Part shown: positions 27,961-38,325 of the stretch, one piece after another
Layout of the letters: each line of letters begins with the position of its first letter
Position numbering within the stretch: the first letter of the stretch is position 1
Source of the DNA: Oxalobacteraceae bacterium CAVE-383
GTDB lineage: Bacteria; Pseudomonadota; Gammaproteobacteria; Burkholderiales; Burkholderiaceae_D
Reading direction: 5' to 3'
DNA: 64,000 nucleotides
Assembly: GCA_004134995.1 (NCBI GenBank)
Contig: REGP01000002.1
Span: 806,001 to 870,000, forward strand
Translations under genes and position numbers: made by a program
The notes under the pieces: model-generated
Told to the model about the DNA's origin: nothing
The model's database searches: none
What the model saw: the letters and a program-made list of their open reading frames with translations, nothing else

Positions 27961-30813
27961 ATGGCAAGTAACAATGTAGCCCAATTTGCCACCGAGCTGA
28001 ACATGCCGGCGGATTTACTGCTGACGCAGTTACGTTCCGCCGGTGTCGAGAAGAGTGCAGCCAGCGACGCCCTGTCGAAGGACGACAAGGATCGCTTGCT
28101 CGAGCATCTGCGCCGCGCGCGCGGCGCCGCACCGGATAGTGACAAGAAGAAGATTACGCTGACGCGTAAGGAAACGACCGAAATCAAACAGGCCGATGCC
28201 ACCGGCAAGTCGCGCACGATCCAGGTTGAAGTGCGCAAGAAGCGCACTTTCGTCAAGCGCGACGAACCGGCCGCGGCTGAAGAGACTGCGCCGGCCGCCG
28301 TGGCCGCCGCGCCTGCCGTTCCGGCAGCGCCGGTCATCGACGAAGCCGAAGTGGCGCGCCGCGCGGAAGAAGCGCGCCGCCAGGCTGAACTGATCGCGCG
28401 CCAGGAAGCCGATCTGCGCGAAAAGCAGGAGCGCCTGGCGCAACTGGAAGCCGAAAAACTGGCGCAAGCCAAGGCCGCTGAAAAAGCCGAACAGGAAGCC
28501 CGCAAGGCGATCGCGGCCCAAGCACAGCAGCCGGTCACGGTGACTGCTGCCGCAGCCGCCGACGATGCGGCCAGCGCCGCCGCGGACGCGGAAAAGCGCG
28601 CCGCGGTCGAAGTGACGAAGAAAAAGAACGAAGCCGCCGCCAAGGACGCCGCTGAAAAGGCCGAGGTCACCGAGCGCGCCCGCAAGGCCGTTGCCGACGA
28701 AGTCGCCCAGATCAAGGCGATGATGAATGCGCCGCGCAAAGCCGTGAAAGCGCCGGAACCGGCGCCCGCGCCGGCCGCGGCCAAGACTTCCGAAGGCACC
28801 TTGCACAAGCCGGCCGATAAAAAGCCGGGCGAAAAGAAAGACGACAAGAAGCCGGCGGTGGTCGACAAGAAATCGATCAAGTCCGCCAACGTGTCTTCGA
28901 CATGGCAGGACGACGCCGCCAAGAAGCGCGGCCTGGGCATCAAGACGCGCGGCAATACCGGCGGCGGCCGCGATGGCTGGCGCGCGGGTCCGAAGGGCCG
29001 CCGCGGCGGTCATCACGAAGATCGCGAAACCAATTTCCAGGCGCCGACCGAAGCGGTGGTCAAGGACATTCACGTGCCGGAAACCATTACCGTGGCCGAA
29101 TTGGCGCACAAGATGTCGGTCAAGGCTTCCGAGGTCATCAAGCATTTGATGAAATTGGGCCAGATGGTCACCATCAACCAGGTGCTGGACCAGGAAACCG
29201 CGATGATTCTGGTCGAGGAAATGGGACACACCGCGCATGCGGCCAAGCTGGACGATCCTGAAGCATTGCTGGAAGACGGCGAGGAACACGCCGACGCCGA
29301 GGCATTGCCGCGGGCGCCGGTGGTGACCGTCATGGGCCACGTCGATCACGGTAAAACCTCGCTGCTGGATTACATCCGCCGCACCAAGGTGGCTTCCGGC
29401 GAAGCCGGCGGCATCACGCAGCATATCGGCGCTTACCACGTCGAAACGCCGCGCGGCATGATTACCTTCCTCGATACGCCGGGCCACGAAGCGTTTACCG
29501 CGATGCGTGCGCGCGGCGCCAAGGCAACCGATATCGTGATCCTGGTGGTCGCCGCCGATGACGGCGTCATGCCGCAAACGCGCGAAGCCATTGCTCACGC
29601 CAAGTCCAGCGGCGTGCCGCTGGTGGTGGCGATCAACAAGATCGACAAGCCGGGCAGCAATCTGGATCGCGTCAAGCAGGAACTGATCGCCGAACAGGTG
29701 GTGCCGGAAGAATACGGCGGCGAATCGCCGTTCATCCCGGTATCGGCCAAGACCGGCGAAGGCATCGATACGCTGCTCGAAAACGTACTGCTGCAAGCCG
29801 AAGTGCTGGAACTGAAAGCGCCGACCACCGTGCCGGCGCGCGGCCTGGTGATTGAATCGCGTCTGGACAAGGGACGCGGTCCGGTGGCGACGATCCTGGT
29901 GCAGTCCGGCACGCTGCGCCGCGGCGACGTTGTGTTGGCAGGCTCCAGCTATGGCCGCGTGCGCGCCATGCTGGACGAAAACGGCAAGAGCATCGCCGAA
30001 GCCGGTCCGTCGATTCCGGTTGAAATCCAGGGCCTGACCGAAGTGCCGGTATCCGGCGAAGAAGTGCTGGTCATGTCGGATGAGCGCAAGGCGCGCGAAA
30101 TCGGCCTGTTCCGCCAAGGCAAGTTCCGCGACGTCAAGCTGGCCAAGCAACAGGCGGCCAAGCTGGAAAACATGTTCGAGAACATGGGCGAAGGCGAAGT
30201 CAAGAACCTGCCGATGATCATCAAGACCGACGTTCAGGGTTCGCAGGAAGCGCTGGTGCAGACCTTGCAGAAACTGTCGAACGACGAAGTCCGCGTGCAG
30301 GTGGTGCATGCCGCGGTCGGCGGCATCAGCGAGTCCGACGTCAACCTGGCGGTTGCGGCCAAGGCCGTCATCATCGGCTTCAACACGCGGGCGGATGCGT
30401 CCGCGCGCAAGCTGGCCGAAGCCAACGGCGTCGACATTCGCTACTACAACATCATTTACGATGCGGTGGACGAAATCAAGGCGGCGATGTCGGGCATGCT
30501 GGCGCCGGAGAAGCGCGAGCATTCGCTGGGCCTGGTCGAGATCCGCCAGGTCATCCTGGTCAGCAAGGTCGGCACGATCGCCGGCTGTTATGTGCTGGAA
30601 GGATTGGTCCGCCGCGGTTCGATGGTGCGCCTGCTGCGCAACAACGTCGTGCTCTGGACCGGCGAACTCGATTCGCTGAAGCGCTTCAAGGACGACGTCA
30701 AGGAAGTCAAGGCCGGCTTCGAATGCGGTTTGTCGCTGAAGAACTACAACGAAATCGAAGTGGGCGATCAGCTCGAGATTTTCGAAGTGCAGGAAATCGC
30801 ACGGACCATGTAG
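27961..30813 (+). CDS. infB: Translation initiation factor IF-2
   Basis: A 950-residue IF2 GTPase that delivers initiator tRNA to the 30S subunit. It has an N-terminal IF2N module (residues 1-52), a long charged Ala/Glu/Lys coiled-coil linker (about 90-330), and a second IF2N-type domain (about 370-425). The G domain has G1 GHVDHGKTS near 457, DTPGHEAF and NKIDKPG. Beta-barrel and C-terminal fMet-tRNA-binding domains end at EIARTM. GAGG precedes ATG 27961. Internal in-frame starts may give a shorter form as in E. coli, which I cannot establish. Confidence 0.97.
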   Translation: MASNNVAQFATELNMPADLLLTQLRSAGVEKSAASDALSKDDKDRLLEHLRRARGAAPDSDKKKITLTRKETTEIKQADATGKSRTIQVEVRKKRTFVKRDEPAAAEETAPAAVAAAPAVPAAPVIDEAEVARRAEEARRQAELIARQEADLREKQERLAQLEAEKLAQAKAAEKAEQEARKAIAAQAQQPVTVTAAAAADDAASAAADAEKRAAVEVTKKKNEAAAKDAAEKAEVTERARKAVADEVAQIKAMMNAPRKAVKAPEPAPAPAAAKTSEGTLHKPADKKPGEKKDDKKPAVVDKKSIKSANVSSTWQDDAAKKRGLGIKTRGNTGGGRDGWRAGPKGRRGGHHEDRETNFQAPTEAVVKDIHVPETITVAELAHKMSVKASEVIKHLMKLGQMVTINQVLDQETAMILVEEMGHTAHAAKLDDPEALLEDGEEHADAEALPRAPVVTVMGHVDHGKTSLLDYIRRTKVASGEAGGITQHIGAYHVETPRGMITFLDTPGHEAFTAMRARGAKATDIVILVVAADDGVMPQTREAIAHAKSSGVPLVVAINKIDKPGSNLDRVKQELIAEQVVPEEYGGESPFIPVSAKTGEGIDTLLENVLLQAEVLELKAPTTVPARGLVIESRLDKGRGPVATILVQSGTLRRGDVVLAGSSYGRVRAMLDENGKSIAEAGPSIPVEIQGLTEVPVSGEEVLVMSDERKAREIGLFRQGKFRDVKLAKQQAAKLENMFENMGEGEVKNLPMIIKTDVQGSQEALVQTLQKLSNDEVRVQVVHAAVGGISESDVNLAVAAKAVIIGFNTRADASARKLAEANGVDIRYYNIIYDAVDEIKAAMSGMLAPEKREHSLGLVEIRQVILVSKVGTIAGCYVLEGLVRRGSMVRLLRNNVVLWTGELDSLKRFKDDVKEVKAGFECGLSLKNYNEIEVGDQLEIFEVQEIARTM

Positions 30814-30823
30814 TTTTTTCAAG

Positions 30824-30881
30824 GCGGGGCGGCCCTGGCTGGCCCCGCATGATGCAGATAGCGCGACCTTTATTGGTCGCG
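30824..30881 (+). promoter_or_regulatory. Two consecutive hairpins between infB and rbfA
   Basis: GCGGGGC / GCCCCGC-type stem at 30824-30848 and CGCGACC / GGTCGCG with loop TTTATT at 30862-30881 fill the 88-base gap. Neither is followed by a T-run, so they look like mRNA stability or processing hairpins rather than terminators. Confidence 0.5.
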
Positions 30882-30901
30882 TTGTCGCTTAGATAGGATG
30901 T

Positions 30902-31291
30902 ATGGCTAAACATAGTAAATCGATTCCTGGACGCGGCCTGCGTGTGGCAGACCAGATCCAGCGCGATCTTTCCGAAATCATTGCGTTCGAGTTGAAAGAC
31001 CCGCGCGTGGGCATGATCACGATCACCGAAGTGCAGGTCACGCCGGATTACGCCCATGCCAAGGTTTTTTTCACGATGCTCAGCGACGATCCGGCCGCCA
31101 TCCAGAATACTGTCGACGGCCTGACCAAGGCCGCCGGCTACATGCGCGGCCAGCTCGGCCGCCGGCTCAGCATCCATACCTTGCCGGCGCTGCATTTCTT
31201 CCACGACGGCTCGACCGCGCGCGGCATCGAAATGTCGAAGCTGATCGACCAGGCGCTGAGCACGCAGGCCAAGGAAGACGGCGAAGCGTAA
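30902..31291 (+). CDS. rbfA: Ribosome-binding factor A
   Basis: A 129-residue single KH-like domain protein that binds the 30S subunit and assists maturation of the 5' end of 16S rRNA. Conserved features are [36 protein letters not shown], and the C-terminal [22 protein letters not shown]. It lies in the standard order infB-rbfA-truB. Confidence 0.95.
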   Translation: MAKHSKSIPGRGLRVADQIQRDLSEIIAFELKDPRVGMITITEVQVTPDYAHAKVFFTMLSDDPAAIQNTVDGLTKAAGYMRGQLGRRLSIHTLPALHFFHDGSTARGIEMSKLIDQALSTQAKEDGEA

Positions 31292-31306
31292 GTTTCAACG
31301 ATTCTC

Positions 31307-32275
31307 ATGGCGCAGTCCCCCATCAAAAAAATCCGCCTGTCGATCGACGGCGTGCTCTTGCTGGATAAGCCTGTCGGTTTTTCCAGCAACGATGCGCTGA
31401 TCAAGGCGAAGCGTCTGCTGAACGCGAAAAAGGCCGGCCACACCGGCACGCTGGATCCGTTCGCCACCGGCCTGTTGCCGCTGTGCTTTGGCGAAGCGAC
31501 CAAATTTTCGCAAGATCTGCTCGAGGCGGACAAGTCCTATGAAACCGTAGTGCATCTGGGCATCAGCACCAGCACCGGCGATACCGAAGGCGACGTCATC
31601 GGGCGCAGCGATGCGGTACCGGCGACGGCGCTGCCGATCGAAACCGTGCTGGCGGCATTCCGCGGACCGATCGAGCAAGTGCCGCCCATGCATTCGGCGC
31701 TCAAGCGCGACGGCAAGCCGCTGTACGAATATGCGCGCGCCGGCATCACGCTGGAACGGGAAGCGCGCCGCGTCATCATCCACGAACTGACCCTGCTCGA
31801 CTACGCCGCGCCTTATCTGCGCCTGCGCGTGAAGTGCAGCAAGGGAACCTACATACGCGTGCTGGGCGAGGATATCGGCAAGGCTTTGGGATGTGGCGCG
31901 CATCTGAACGCTTTGCGCCGCATTGCGGTCGGCGCTTTGACTTTGGACGGTTGCCTGACGCTGGATGCATTGGCCGCCTGTCCCGAAAGCGGGCGCGGCG
32001 CCTTGCTGATGCCGGTGGACGGCCTGCTGTCGTCGTTTCCGGCGATCCTGCTGCCGCCGGCGCTGGCGCAGCGATTCTCGCATGGGCAGCGGCTCTCGCT
32101 GGGCAAGGAAGGCGTGCCGCTGCCGGAACCGGCGCCGGATGAGGGCGCCAGGGTACGTGTCTACGATAGCGAAAACGGGCGATTGCTCGGCACCGGCCTG
32201 ATCCGCGAATTCGCGGTGCTGGCGCCGGAGCGCCTGGTCGCCCCGGCGGCGCCCGTGGTGTCGGCAACTCTTTGA
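31307..32275 (+). CDS. truB: tRNA pseudouridine-55 synthase
   Basis: A 322-residue TruB that converts U55 of all elongator tRNAs. The catalytic motif KAGHTGTLDPFATGLLPLCFG carries the active-site aspartate. Also seen are PPMHSALKRDGKPLYEYAR and CSKGTYIRVLGEDIG. A PUA-like C-terminal extension is present. It starts 15 bases after rbfA without a strong ribosome-binding site, so its translation may be coupled. Confidence 0.96.
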   Translation: MAQSPIKKIRLSIDGVLLLDKPVGFSSNDALIKAKRLLNAKKAGHTGTLDPFATGLLPLCFGEATKFSQDLLEADKSYETVVHLGISTSTGDTEGDVIGRSDAVPATALPIETVLAAFRGPIEQVPPMHSALKRDGKPLYEYARAGITLEREARRVIIHELTLLDYAAPYLRLRVKCSKGTYIRVLGEDIGKALGCGAHLNALRRIAVGALTLDGCLTLDALAACPESGRGALLMPVDGLLSSFPAILLPPALAQRFSHGQRLSLGKEGVPLPEPAPDEGARVRVYDSENGRLLGTGLIREFAVLAPERLVAPAAPVVSATL

Positions 32276-32311
32276 AAATACGGGGATTTCCCGATTTCAT
32301 GCGCCGCAGCA

Positions 32312-32320
32312 TGTTATAAT
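32312..32320 (+). promoter_or_regulatory. Extended -10 promoter upstream of typA
   Basis: TGTTATAAT (TG-n-TATAAT) lies 69 bases before the typA start, with no clear -35. The extended -10 can compensate for this. It would let typA be transcribed separately from the rimP operon. Confidence 0.5.
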
Positions 32321-32388
32321 CTTCGGCTATTTCAAATTCCGCAGCATATTCAGCAATAACTCAGCACCACCAACCGTTAAAAACGACC

Positions 32389-34224
32389 ATGTCAAAAAAC
32401 AAACGCGCTATTCGTAACATTGCCATCATCGCTCACGTCGATCACGGCAAAACCACGCTTGTCGACCAGTTGCTGCGTCAATCAGGCACTTTCCGTGACA
32501 ATCAGCACGTCGATTCGCGCGTGATGGATTCGAACGATATCGAAAAAGAACGCGGCATTACCATTCTGTCCAAGAATTGCGCGGTCGAATACAACGGCAC
32601 CCACATCAACATCGTCGACACCCCGGGCCATGCCGACTTCGGCGGCGAAGTCGAGCGCGTGCTGTCGATGGTCGACAGCGTGCTGCTGCTGGTCGATGCG
32701 GTTGAAGGTCCGATGCCGCAAACGCGTTTCGTGACGCGCAAGGCGCTGGAGCTGGGCCTGAAGCCGATCGTCGTCGTCAACAAGATCGATCGTCCGGGCG
32801 CGCGTCCCGAGTGGGTCATCAACGCCACCTTCGAACTGTTCGACAAGCTCGGCGCGACCGAAGAGCAACTCGATTTTCCGATCGTCTACGCTTCGGCGCT
32901 GAACGGCTATGCCGGTTTGAGCTCGGACGTGCGCGAAGGCAACATGACGCCGCTGTTCGATGCCGTGCTGGAACACGTTCCAGCGCGCGAGGATGATCCG
33001 GACGGTCCGCTGCAACTGCAAATCACTTCGCTGGAATATTCATCGTACGTCGGCAAGATCGGCGTCGGCCGCATTCTGAGCGGTCGCGTCAAGGCATTGC
33101 AGGACGTCGTGATCATGAACGGTCCCGACGACAAGCCGGTCAAGGCGCGCATCAATCAGGTTCTGACGTTCAAGGGCCTGGACCGCGTGCTGGTCGATGA
33201 AGCGCTGGCCGGCGACATCGTGCTGATCAACGGCATCGAGGAAATCGGCATCGGCACCACGATTTGCGCGCCGGATGCCCCGAACGGCCTGCCGATGCTG
33301 AAGGTCGACGAACCGACCCTGACGATGAACTTCATGGTCAACAACTCGCCATTGGCCGGACGCGAAGGCAAATTCGTCACCACGCGCCAGATCAAGGACC
33401 GTCTGGACCGCGAACTCAAGGGCAATATGGCCTTGCGCGTGGTGCAGGCCGAAAACGACGATTCGACCTACGAAGTATCGGGCCGCGGCGAATTGCATCT
33501 GACGATCCTGATCGAAAACATGCGTCGCGAAGGCTATGAACTGGCCGTCTCGCGTCCGCGCGTGGTGTTCAAGATGGTCGACGGCGAACGTCACGAGCCG
33601 TATGAAAACCTGACGGTCGATGTCGAGGAAGCCAACCAGGGCGGCGTGATGGAAGAACTCGGCCGCCGCCGCGGCGATCTGCAAAATATGGAACCGGACG
33701 GCAAGGGCCGTGTGCGTCTCGAATACCGCATTCCTGCGCGCGGCCTGATCGGCTTCCAGGGCGAATTCATGACGCTGACGCGCGGCACCGGCCTGATGAG
33801 CCACGTGTTCGACGAATACGCGCCCGTCGACAATACCAAGGGCGATCTCGGCGGCCGCCGCAACGGCGTGCTGATTTCGCAGGACGACGGCGCCGCTGTC
33901 GCCTATGCCATCTGGAAACTGCAAGATCGCGGCCGCATGTTCGTCAGCCACAACGATCCGGTTTATGAAGGCATGATCATCGGCATTCACTCGCGTGATA
34001 ACGATCTGGTCGTCAACCCGATCAAGGGCAAGCAACTGACCAACGTGCGTTCTTCCGGTACCGACGAAGCGGTGCGCCTGGTGCCGCCGATCACGATGTC
34101 GCTGGAATACGCGGTTGAATTCATCGATGACGACGAACTGGTTGAAGTCACGCCGAAGAGCATTCGCCTGCGCAAGCGCTTCCTGAAAGAGCATGAGCGT
34201 AAAAAGGCATCGCGCGACGCTTGA
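32389..34224 (+). CDS. typA: Ribosome-associated GTPase TypA/BipA
   Basis: A 611-residue translational GTPase related to EF-G. G1 [10 protein letters not shown] is at residues 16-25, with effector [25 protein letters not shown] and [10 protein letters not shown]. Domains II, III and V-like segments and a BipA-specific C-terminal domain ([14 protein letters not shown]) follow. It supports ribosome assembly and stress or cold growth. Monocistronic, with its own candidate promoter and a strong terminator. Confidence 0.97.
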   Translation: MSKNKRAIRNIAIIAHVDHGKTTLVDQLLRQSGTFRDNQHVDSRVMDSNDIEKERGITILSKNCAVEYNGTHINIVDTPGHADFGGEVERVLSMVDSVLLLVDAVEGPMPQTRFVTRKALELGLKPIVVVNKIDRPGARPEWVINATFELFDKLGATEEQLDFPIVYASALNGYAGLSSDVREGNMTPLFDAVLEHVPAREDDPDGPLQLQITSLEYSSYVGKIGVGRILSGRVKALQDVVIMNGPDDKPVKARINQVLTFKGLDRVLVDEALAGDIVLINGIEEIGIGTTICAPDAPNGLPMLKVDEPTLTMNFMVNNSPLAGREGKFVTTRQIKDRLDRELKGNMALRVVQAENDDSTYEVSGRGELHLTILIENMRREGYELAVSRPRVVFKMVDGERHEPYENLTVDVEEANQGGVMEELGRRRGDLQNMEPDGKGRVRLEYRIPARGLIGFQGEFMTLTRGTGLMSHVFDEYAPVDNTKGDLGGRRNGVLISQDDGAAVAYAIWKLQDRGRMFVSHNDPVYEGMIIGIHSRDNDLVVNPIKGKQLTNVRSSGTDEAVRLVPPITMSLEYAVEFIDDDELVEVTPKSIRLRKRFLKEHERKKASRDA

Positions 34225-34266
34225 TGATCGCCGGTCTGTAAGAAATCAAATACCGCAATCAGGGCG

Positions 34267-34300
34267 AAAAAAAGCGAAATCTTCGGATTTCGCTTTTTTT
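34267..34300 (+). terminator. Intrinsic terminator of typA
   Basis: A long stem AAAAGCGAAATC / GATTTCGCTTTT with a stable TTCG loop is followed by a T-run. Confidence 0.92.
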
Positions 34301-34369
34301 ATGGCTGTTGATTTCAAGATATTCGATTTAATAATATCTGGTATTTGTATTATAAAGAGGACGACTTAC

Positions 34370-34414
34370 ATGAGAATCGTTATTATGCAGATTGTCTCCT
34401 CCAACTCCTCATAA
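34370..34414 (+). CDS. Candidate 14-residue small peptide
   Basis: ATG 34370 to TAA 34414 encodes MRIVIMQIVSSNSS. AGAGGA lies eight bases upstream at ideal spacing, and an intrinsic terminator follows 13 bases after the stop. The peptide is a short hydrophobic stretch followed by a Ser/Asn tail, with no recognised family. Expression is unproven; the ORF could be incidental to the small RNA. Confidence 0.35.
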   Translation: MRIVIMQIVSSNSS

Positions 34415-34426
34415 AGAATTGGATTT

Positions 34427-34457
34427 TCCCGCAGCTTCGGCTCGCGGGATTTTTTTT
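34427..34457 (+). terminator. Intrinsic terminator of the candidate small RNA
   Basis: TCCCGC-AGC-TTCG-GCT-c-GCGGGA has nine pairs with one bulged C and a UUCG tetraloop, followed by eight T. Because typA already ends at 34300, this implies a second, separate plus-strand transcript. Confidence 0.85.
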
Positions 34458-34600
34458 GTCCAAAATGTGTCCAATCTTCTGTTCGGCCCATTTGAGTGCA
34501 TTTATCTGCTGCATCGCAGAATGACGTGCGCTCGTTTATGGTGCAGAATGATCCCGCAGTATAAAAAATCCACTCTCGTTAGAGGAGTGAGAGGAGACAG

Positions 34601-34634
34601 AAAGCCCGCGACGTCAAACGTCGCGGGCTTTTTT
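34601..34634. terminator. Bidirectional intrinsic terminator before the GGDEF/EVL gene end
   Basis: A 13-pair perfect stem AAAGCCCGCGACG / CGTCGCGGGCTTT with loop TCAAA is followed by a T-run on the plus strand. It lies seven bases beyond the stop of the minus-strand GGDEF/EVL gene and can end its transcript. The 140 bases between this and the previous terminator contain no gene, only a short CACTC...GAGTG hairpin near 34571. Confidence 0.88.
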
Positions 34635-34641
34635 ATTGGCG

Positions 34642-36945
34642 CTATACCAGCGCTTCGAAGGCTTCCAGCGCAACCGGGCGGCTGAACAGATATCCCTGAT
34701 AGGCGTGACAGCCCATATGGGCCAGCAGATGGCGTTGCGATTCTATTTCGACGCCCTCCGCGATGACCATCAAGCCCATGCTCTCGGCCAGCACGATGAC
34801 CAGTTTGGCGATGGCGGCGTCGTTGGTATCGACCAGGATATCCCGCACAAAGCTTTGATCGATCTTCAATTGATCCAGCGGCAAGCGTTTCAGATAAGAC
34901 AGCGAGGAATAGCCGGTGCCGAAATCGTCGAGCGAAAAGCCGACGCCTTTCACTTTCAGCGCGGACATTTTTTCAATGATTTCCTGCACATTGTGCACCA
35001 GCATGCTTTCGGTCAGTTCCAGTTTCAATCGCTTCGGATTGGCCCCGGTGTCGGCCAGCACCGCCAGCACCTGATCGACGAAATCCGCCTGGCGGAATTG
35101 ATGCGCGCTGACGTTTACCGCCAGCGTGAGCGAGGACAGCGCCGGCTGCGAGGCCCATTGCGCCAACTGGCGGCAAGCGCTTTCCAGCACCCAATGGCCC
35201 AATGGCAGGATCAGCCCGGTTCTTTCGGCCAGCGAAATGAATTCGCCCGGCATGATGACGCCGCGCTCCGGATGCTGCCAGCGCACCAGGACCTCGGCGC
35301 CGGTCACGCGCAATTCGCCGACGATCTGCGCCTGGTAATGCAAGACCAGTTGCCCTTCGGCGATGGCGCGCCGCAATTCGTCTTCCAGTGCGGCTTGCGC
35401 CTTCAGGGCGTGCTCCATATACGGATCGAAAAAGCGCCACGCATTGCGTCCGGCTTCCTTCGCCTTGTACATGGCGAGGTCGGCCTGCTTCATCAATTGG
35501 TCGTTGCCGACCGTGTCTCCCAGAAAGGCGGTGGTGCCGATGCTGGCCGTGCTGTAATAAGGCACTTCGCCGAGCAGATAGGGCTGGCTCAGCGCGGCGC
35601 GGATCTTCTCGCTGATCTTGCCGATCTGCGTTGCGACATCGTTGCCGGCGACCGCCATTTCGGCAAGAACGATCACGAATTCGTCGCCGCCCAGGCGCGC
35701 CACGGTGTCGCGCTCGCGCACGCATGGAAGCAGGCGTTGCGCCACTTGCGTGAGCAGCAAATCGCCGATGTCATGTCCGAGGGTGTCGTTGAGCGTCTTG
35801 AAATTATCCAGGTCGACGAACAGCAGCGCGCCGTATTTGCCGCTGCGCTTGCTGGCCGCTATCGACTGCTGCAGGCGATCGAGCAGCAAAGTCCGGTTCG
35901 GCAAGCCGGTCAATTGATCGAAGAAGGCCAGGTTGTCGATTTTTTCCTTTACCAGTTGGCGTTCCAGCGTCAATTCGCGCCGCCGCTTCTGGACGAGCCA
36001 CAATCCCAGCGCGCAGGCGAGCGCCAGGGCGGCGAGCAACAGGCTTTGCAGCGCGGTGTTTTTGCGCAGGGGCGCGAGCAGCACCGCCTCGTCGCGGCTC
36101 AGTCCGACCACCAATGGGTGGTCCATGCGCAGCGTTGGCAAATCGATGGTGTGGATGGCGATCAGGCGCTCATCGCCGGAGGCGTACACCACGCCGTTGA
36201 ATATGCTGGTGGCTTTTCCGCTTTCCATATGGCGCCGGAAGAAGGTGCCGGGCTGGTTCAGGTCGGTGCCGCGAATCCTGGTCGATCTTGGCGACGTCAC
36301 AAAAACCACGCCGTCGCCATGGGCGATCGACGAGCGCATATCCGACGCGTAAAGCACCGAATCGAGCAGCGTGGAAAAATATTCCGGCACCAGGCTGACG
36401 ATTACAATGCCGCCGAAACTGCCGTCGGGCGCGGGAATGACGCGGAACATGCTGATGACAAAACTGTCCAGAACGGTTTGAAACGGCGCACTGACGTGCA
36501 GGATGCCGGGATCGGGATTCTGCAGCGCGGTCTGAAAGTATTTGCGCTGCAGGAAATTCATGCCGATCAGCGTATCGTTGCTGGAGGAAATCACGTTCCC
36601 ATTGGCATTGATGATCAGGATCGGCCGAATGCCGATCAACGTATCGTTGATGACCTGCAACTGATGATTGGCATATTTGAGCCCATCGTTTTTCGCTTGC
36701 CAGGAAGGCAGGTCGTGCAGAATATTTTCGATGACCCGATTGGCCAGCTGCAACTGCGGCGTCAGGTTTTTTTCGACCAGCGCCGCCTGGGCGGAGAGAT
36801 GTTCTTCCTCGCGCGCCTTGATGCGGCAGTACTCATCGTGCTGAAAATAAGCGATGCCGCCGGCCAGCACCAGAACGGTACTGATTAGAAGAAGCCATTC
36901 GGCGAAGATGCGGCGGCCGCTGGGCCAGGCTTCAGTCGAACTCAT
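34642..36945 (-). CDS. Membrane-anchored sensor with GGDEF and EAL(EVL) domains
   Basis: A 767-residue protein. A transmembrane segment (about 14-33), a ~260-residue periplasmic double-Cache-like sensor region, a second transmembrane segment (about 303-322), then GGDEF (about 335-500) and EAL (about 510-767) domains. LGGDEF and the I-site RERD are intact, so cyclase activity with product inhibition is likely. The EAL signature reads EVLVRW, a tolerated variant, with DDFGTGYSSLSYL conserved. It would couple an external ligand to c-di-GMP level. Monocistronic; start ATG 36945. Confidence 0.88.
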   Translation of the reverse strand: MSSTEAWPSGRRIFAEWLLLISTVLVLAGGIAYFQHDEYCRIKAREEEHLSAQAALVEKNLTPQLQLANRVIENILHDLPSWQAKNDGLKYANHQLQVINDTLIGIRPILIINANGNVISSSNDTLIGMNFLQRKYFQTALQNPDPGILHVSAPFQTVLDSFVISMFRVIPAPDGSFGGIVIVSLVPEYFSTLLDSVLYASDMRSSIAHGDGVVFVTSPRSTRIRGTDLNQPGTFFRRHMESGKATSIFNGVVYASGDERLIAIHTIDLPTLRMDHPLVVGLSRDEAVLLAPLRKNTALQSLLLAALALACALGLWLVQKRRRELTLERQLVKEKIDNLAFFDQLTGLPNRTLLLDRLQQSIAASKRSGKYGALLFVDLDNFKTLNDTLGHDIGDLLLTQVAQRLLPCVRERDTVARLGGDEFVIVLAEMAVAGNDVATQIGKISEKIRAALSQPYLLGEVPYYSTASIGTTAFLGDTVGNDQLMKQADLAMYKAKEAGRNAWRFFDPYMEHALKAQAALEDELRRAIAEGQLVLHYQAQIVGELRVTGAEVLVRWQHPERGVIMPGEFISLAERTGLILPLGHWVLESACRQLAQWASQPALSSLTLAVNVSAHQFRQADFVDQVLAVLADTGANPKRLKLELTESMLVHNVQEIIEKMSALKVKGVGFSLDDFGTGYSSLSYLKRLPLDQLKIDQSFVRDILVDTNDAAIAKLVIVLAESMGLMVIAEGVEIESQRHLLAHMGCHAYQGYLFSRPVALEAFEALV

Positions 36946-37222
36946 CGTGAATTGCGACGCAATCCGGCGGCAGCCTTATCGCAGACGACATGCAGCATCG
37001 TCGATCGATCCCCTGACAGCCCCCCGGCCCGCCGCAAATACTCCTTGGAATTTAGAATATTGGACAATCTGCCCGCATTATACTATTTGAACTATGCGGA
37101 AAATGCCGGAATCGATTGATTTATCAGCGTTTTTTGCATAAGTGTTGCATTGCGGCGGCGATGGCGCCGGCCATCCCCGGACTGCGTATAATTGCATCCC
37201 GAAGCATCGCATCATCCAATTT

Positions 37223-38239
37223 ATGAACACTAAAACTCCTGCATCCAGGCGAACCATATCGGTCGCGCCCATGATGGACTGGACCGACCGCCATTGCCGC
37301 ATGTTCCACCGCCAGATCACGCGGCACAGCTGGCTGTATACGGAAATGGTCACCACCGGCGCCTTGCTGCACGGCGATGTTGCGCGGCATCTCGATTTCA
37401 ACGAGGAAGAGCATCCTGTCGCTTTGCAACTGGGCGGCAGCGAGCCGGCCGATCTGGCGAAAAGCGCCCGGCTCGGGCAGCAATGGGGCTACGATGAGAT
37501 CAACCTGAATTGCGGTTGTCCGTCCGAGCGGGTCCAGCGTGGAGCCTTCGGCGCCTGCCTGATGGCGGAACCGGCATTGGTCGCCGACTGCGTCAAGGCC
37601 ATGCGCGACGCGGTGTCGATCGATGTCACCGTCAAGCACCGCATCGGCATCGACGATGTCGAATCCTATGATTTCGTGCGCGATTTCGTCGGCGTCATCG
37701 CCGCGGCCGGCTGCCATACTTTTATCGTCCACGCCCGCAATGCGGTGCTCAAAGGGCTCAGTCCCAAACAGAATCGCGAAATTCCGCCGCTGAAATACGA
37801 TTTTGCCTATCGCCTCAAACAGGATTTTCCGGAATTGGAAATCATTATCAACGGCGGCATCAAGACCCAGGCTGAAATCGATCTGCATCTGACCCGCCTG
37901 GATGGCGTCATGCTGGGCCGCGAGGCATATCACAATCCATTCCTGATGGCCGGTTTCGACGCCCGTTATTACGCCGATCTGCCGCGTGACGAGGCCATGA
38001 CCACGCGCGCGGCCGTGATCGAGCGCATGCTGCCTTATGCCGAGGCGCAACTGGCGCGCCACGGCGGCGCCGGCCTGCGCCTGAACAGCATCACCCGCCA
38101 TATGCTGGGATTGATGGCCGGCATGCCCGGCGCGCGCATGTTTCGCCAGATTTTGTCGGATTCCACCAGGCTGGCCGGCGGCGATCCCCGCCTTTTGCTG
38201 GAAGCCATGGGACGCATGCAACTGGTCGATCTGGAATAG
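37223..38239 (+). CDS. dusA: tRNA-dihydrouridine(20/20a) synthase
   Basis: A 338-residue FMN-dependent Dus enzyme that reduces U20/U20a of tRNA. Features are the TIM-barrel start ISVAPMMDWTDRHCRMFHR, LGGSEPADLAKSA, LNCGCPSERVQRGAFGACLM with the catalytic cysteine, and the DusA-type KHRIGID segment. The C-terminal helical RNA-binding domain is present. ATG 37223 was chosen because homology begins nearby; the frame from 37142 adds unrelated residues. A TATAAT lies about 40 bases upstream. Confidence 0.94.
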   Translation: MNTKTPASRRTISVAPMMDWTDRHCRMFHRQITRHSWLYTEMVTTGALLHGDVARHLDFNEEEHPVALQLGGSEPADLAKSARLGQQWGYDEINLNCGCPSERVQRGAFGACLMAEPALVADCVKAMRDAVSIDVTVKHRIGIDDVESYDFVRDFVGVIAAAGCHTFIVHARNAVLKGLSPKQNREIPPLKYDFAYRLKQDFPELEIIINGGIKTQAEIDLHLTRLDGVMLGREAYHNPFLMAGFDARYYADLPRDEAMTTRAAVIERMLPYAEAQLARHGGAGLRLNSITRHMLGLMAGMPGARMFRQILSDSTRLAGGDPRLLLEAMGRMQLVDLE

Positions 38240-38325
38240 GCCGCTCACAATGCCGCAATTCTGAATATGCGGCAGTTAAATCCTTTAGAATGGCATCCTC
38301 TCAAGGAAAACCGCCCATAACAGCC

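Larger units (their letters stand above)
34344..34458 (+). ncRNA. Candidate small RNA / leader-peptide transcript with CUCCUCC tract
   Basis: A compact unit lies in the 417-base gap after typA. AT-rich promoter-like sequence (possible -10 elements TAATAT at 34332-34337 and TATTAT at 34348-34353) is followed by AGAGGA, a 14-codon ORF, and an intrinsic terminator at 34427-34457. Within the RNA, the C/U-rich stretch at 34396-34410 (CTCCTCCAACTCCTC) could pair with Shine-Dalgarno sequences, as in anti-SD small RNAs. The unit might be an Hfq-type sRNA, a small-protein mRNA, or both. The 5' end is approximate. Confidence 0.45.
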
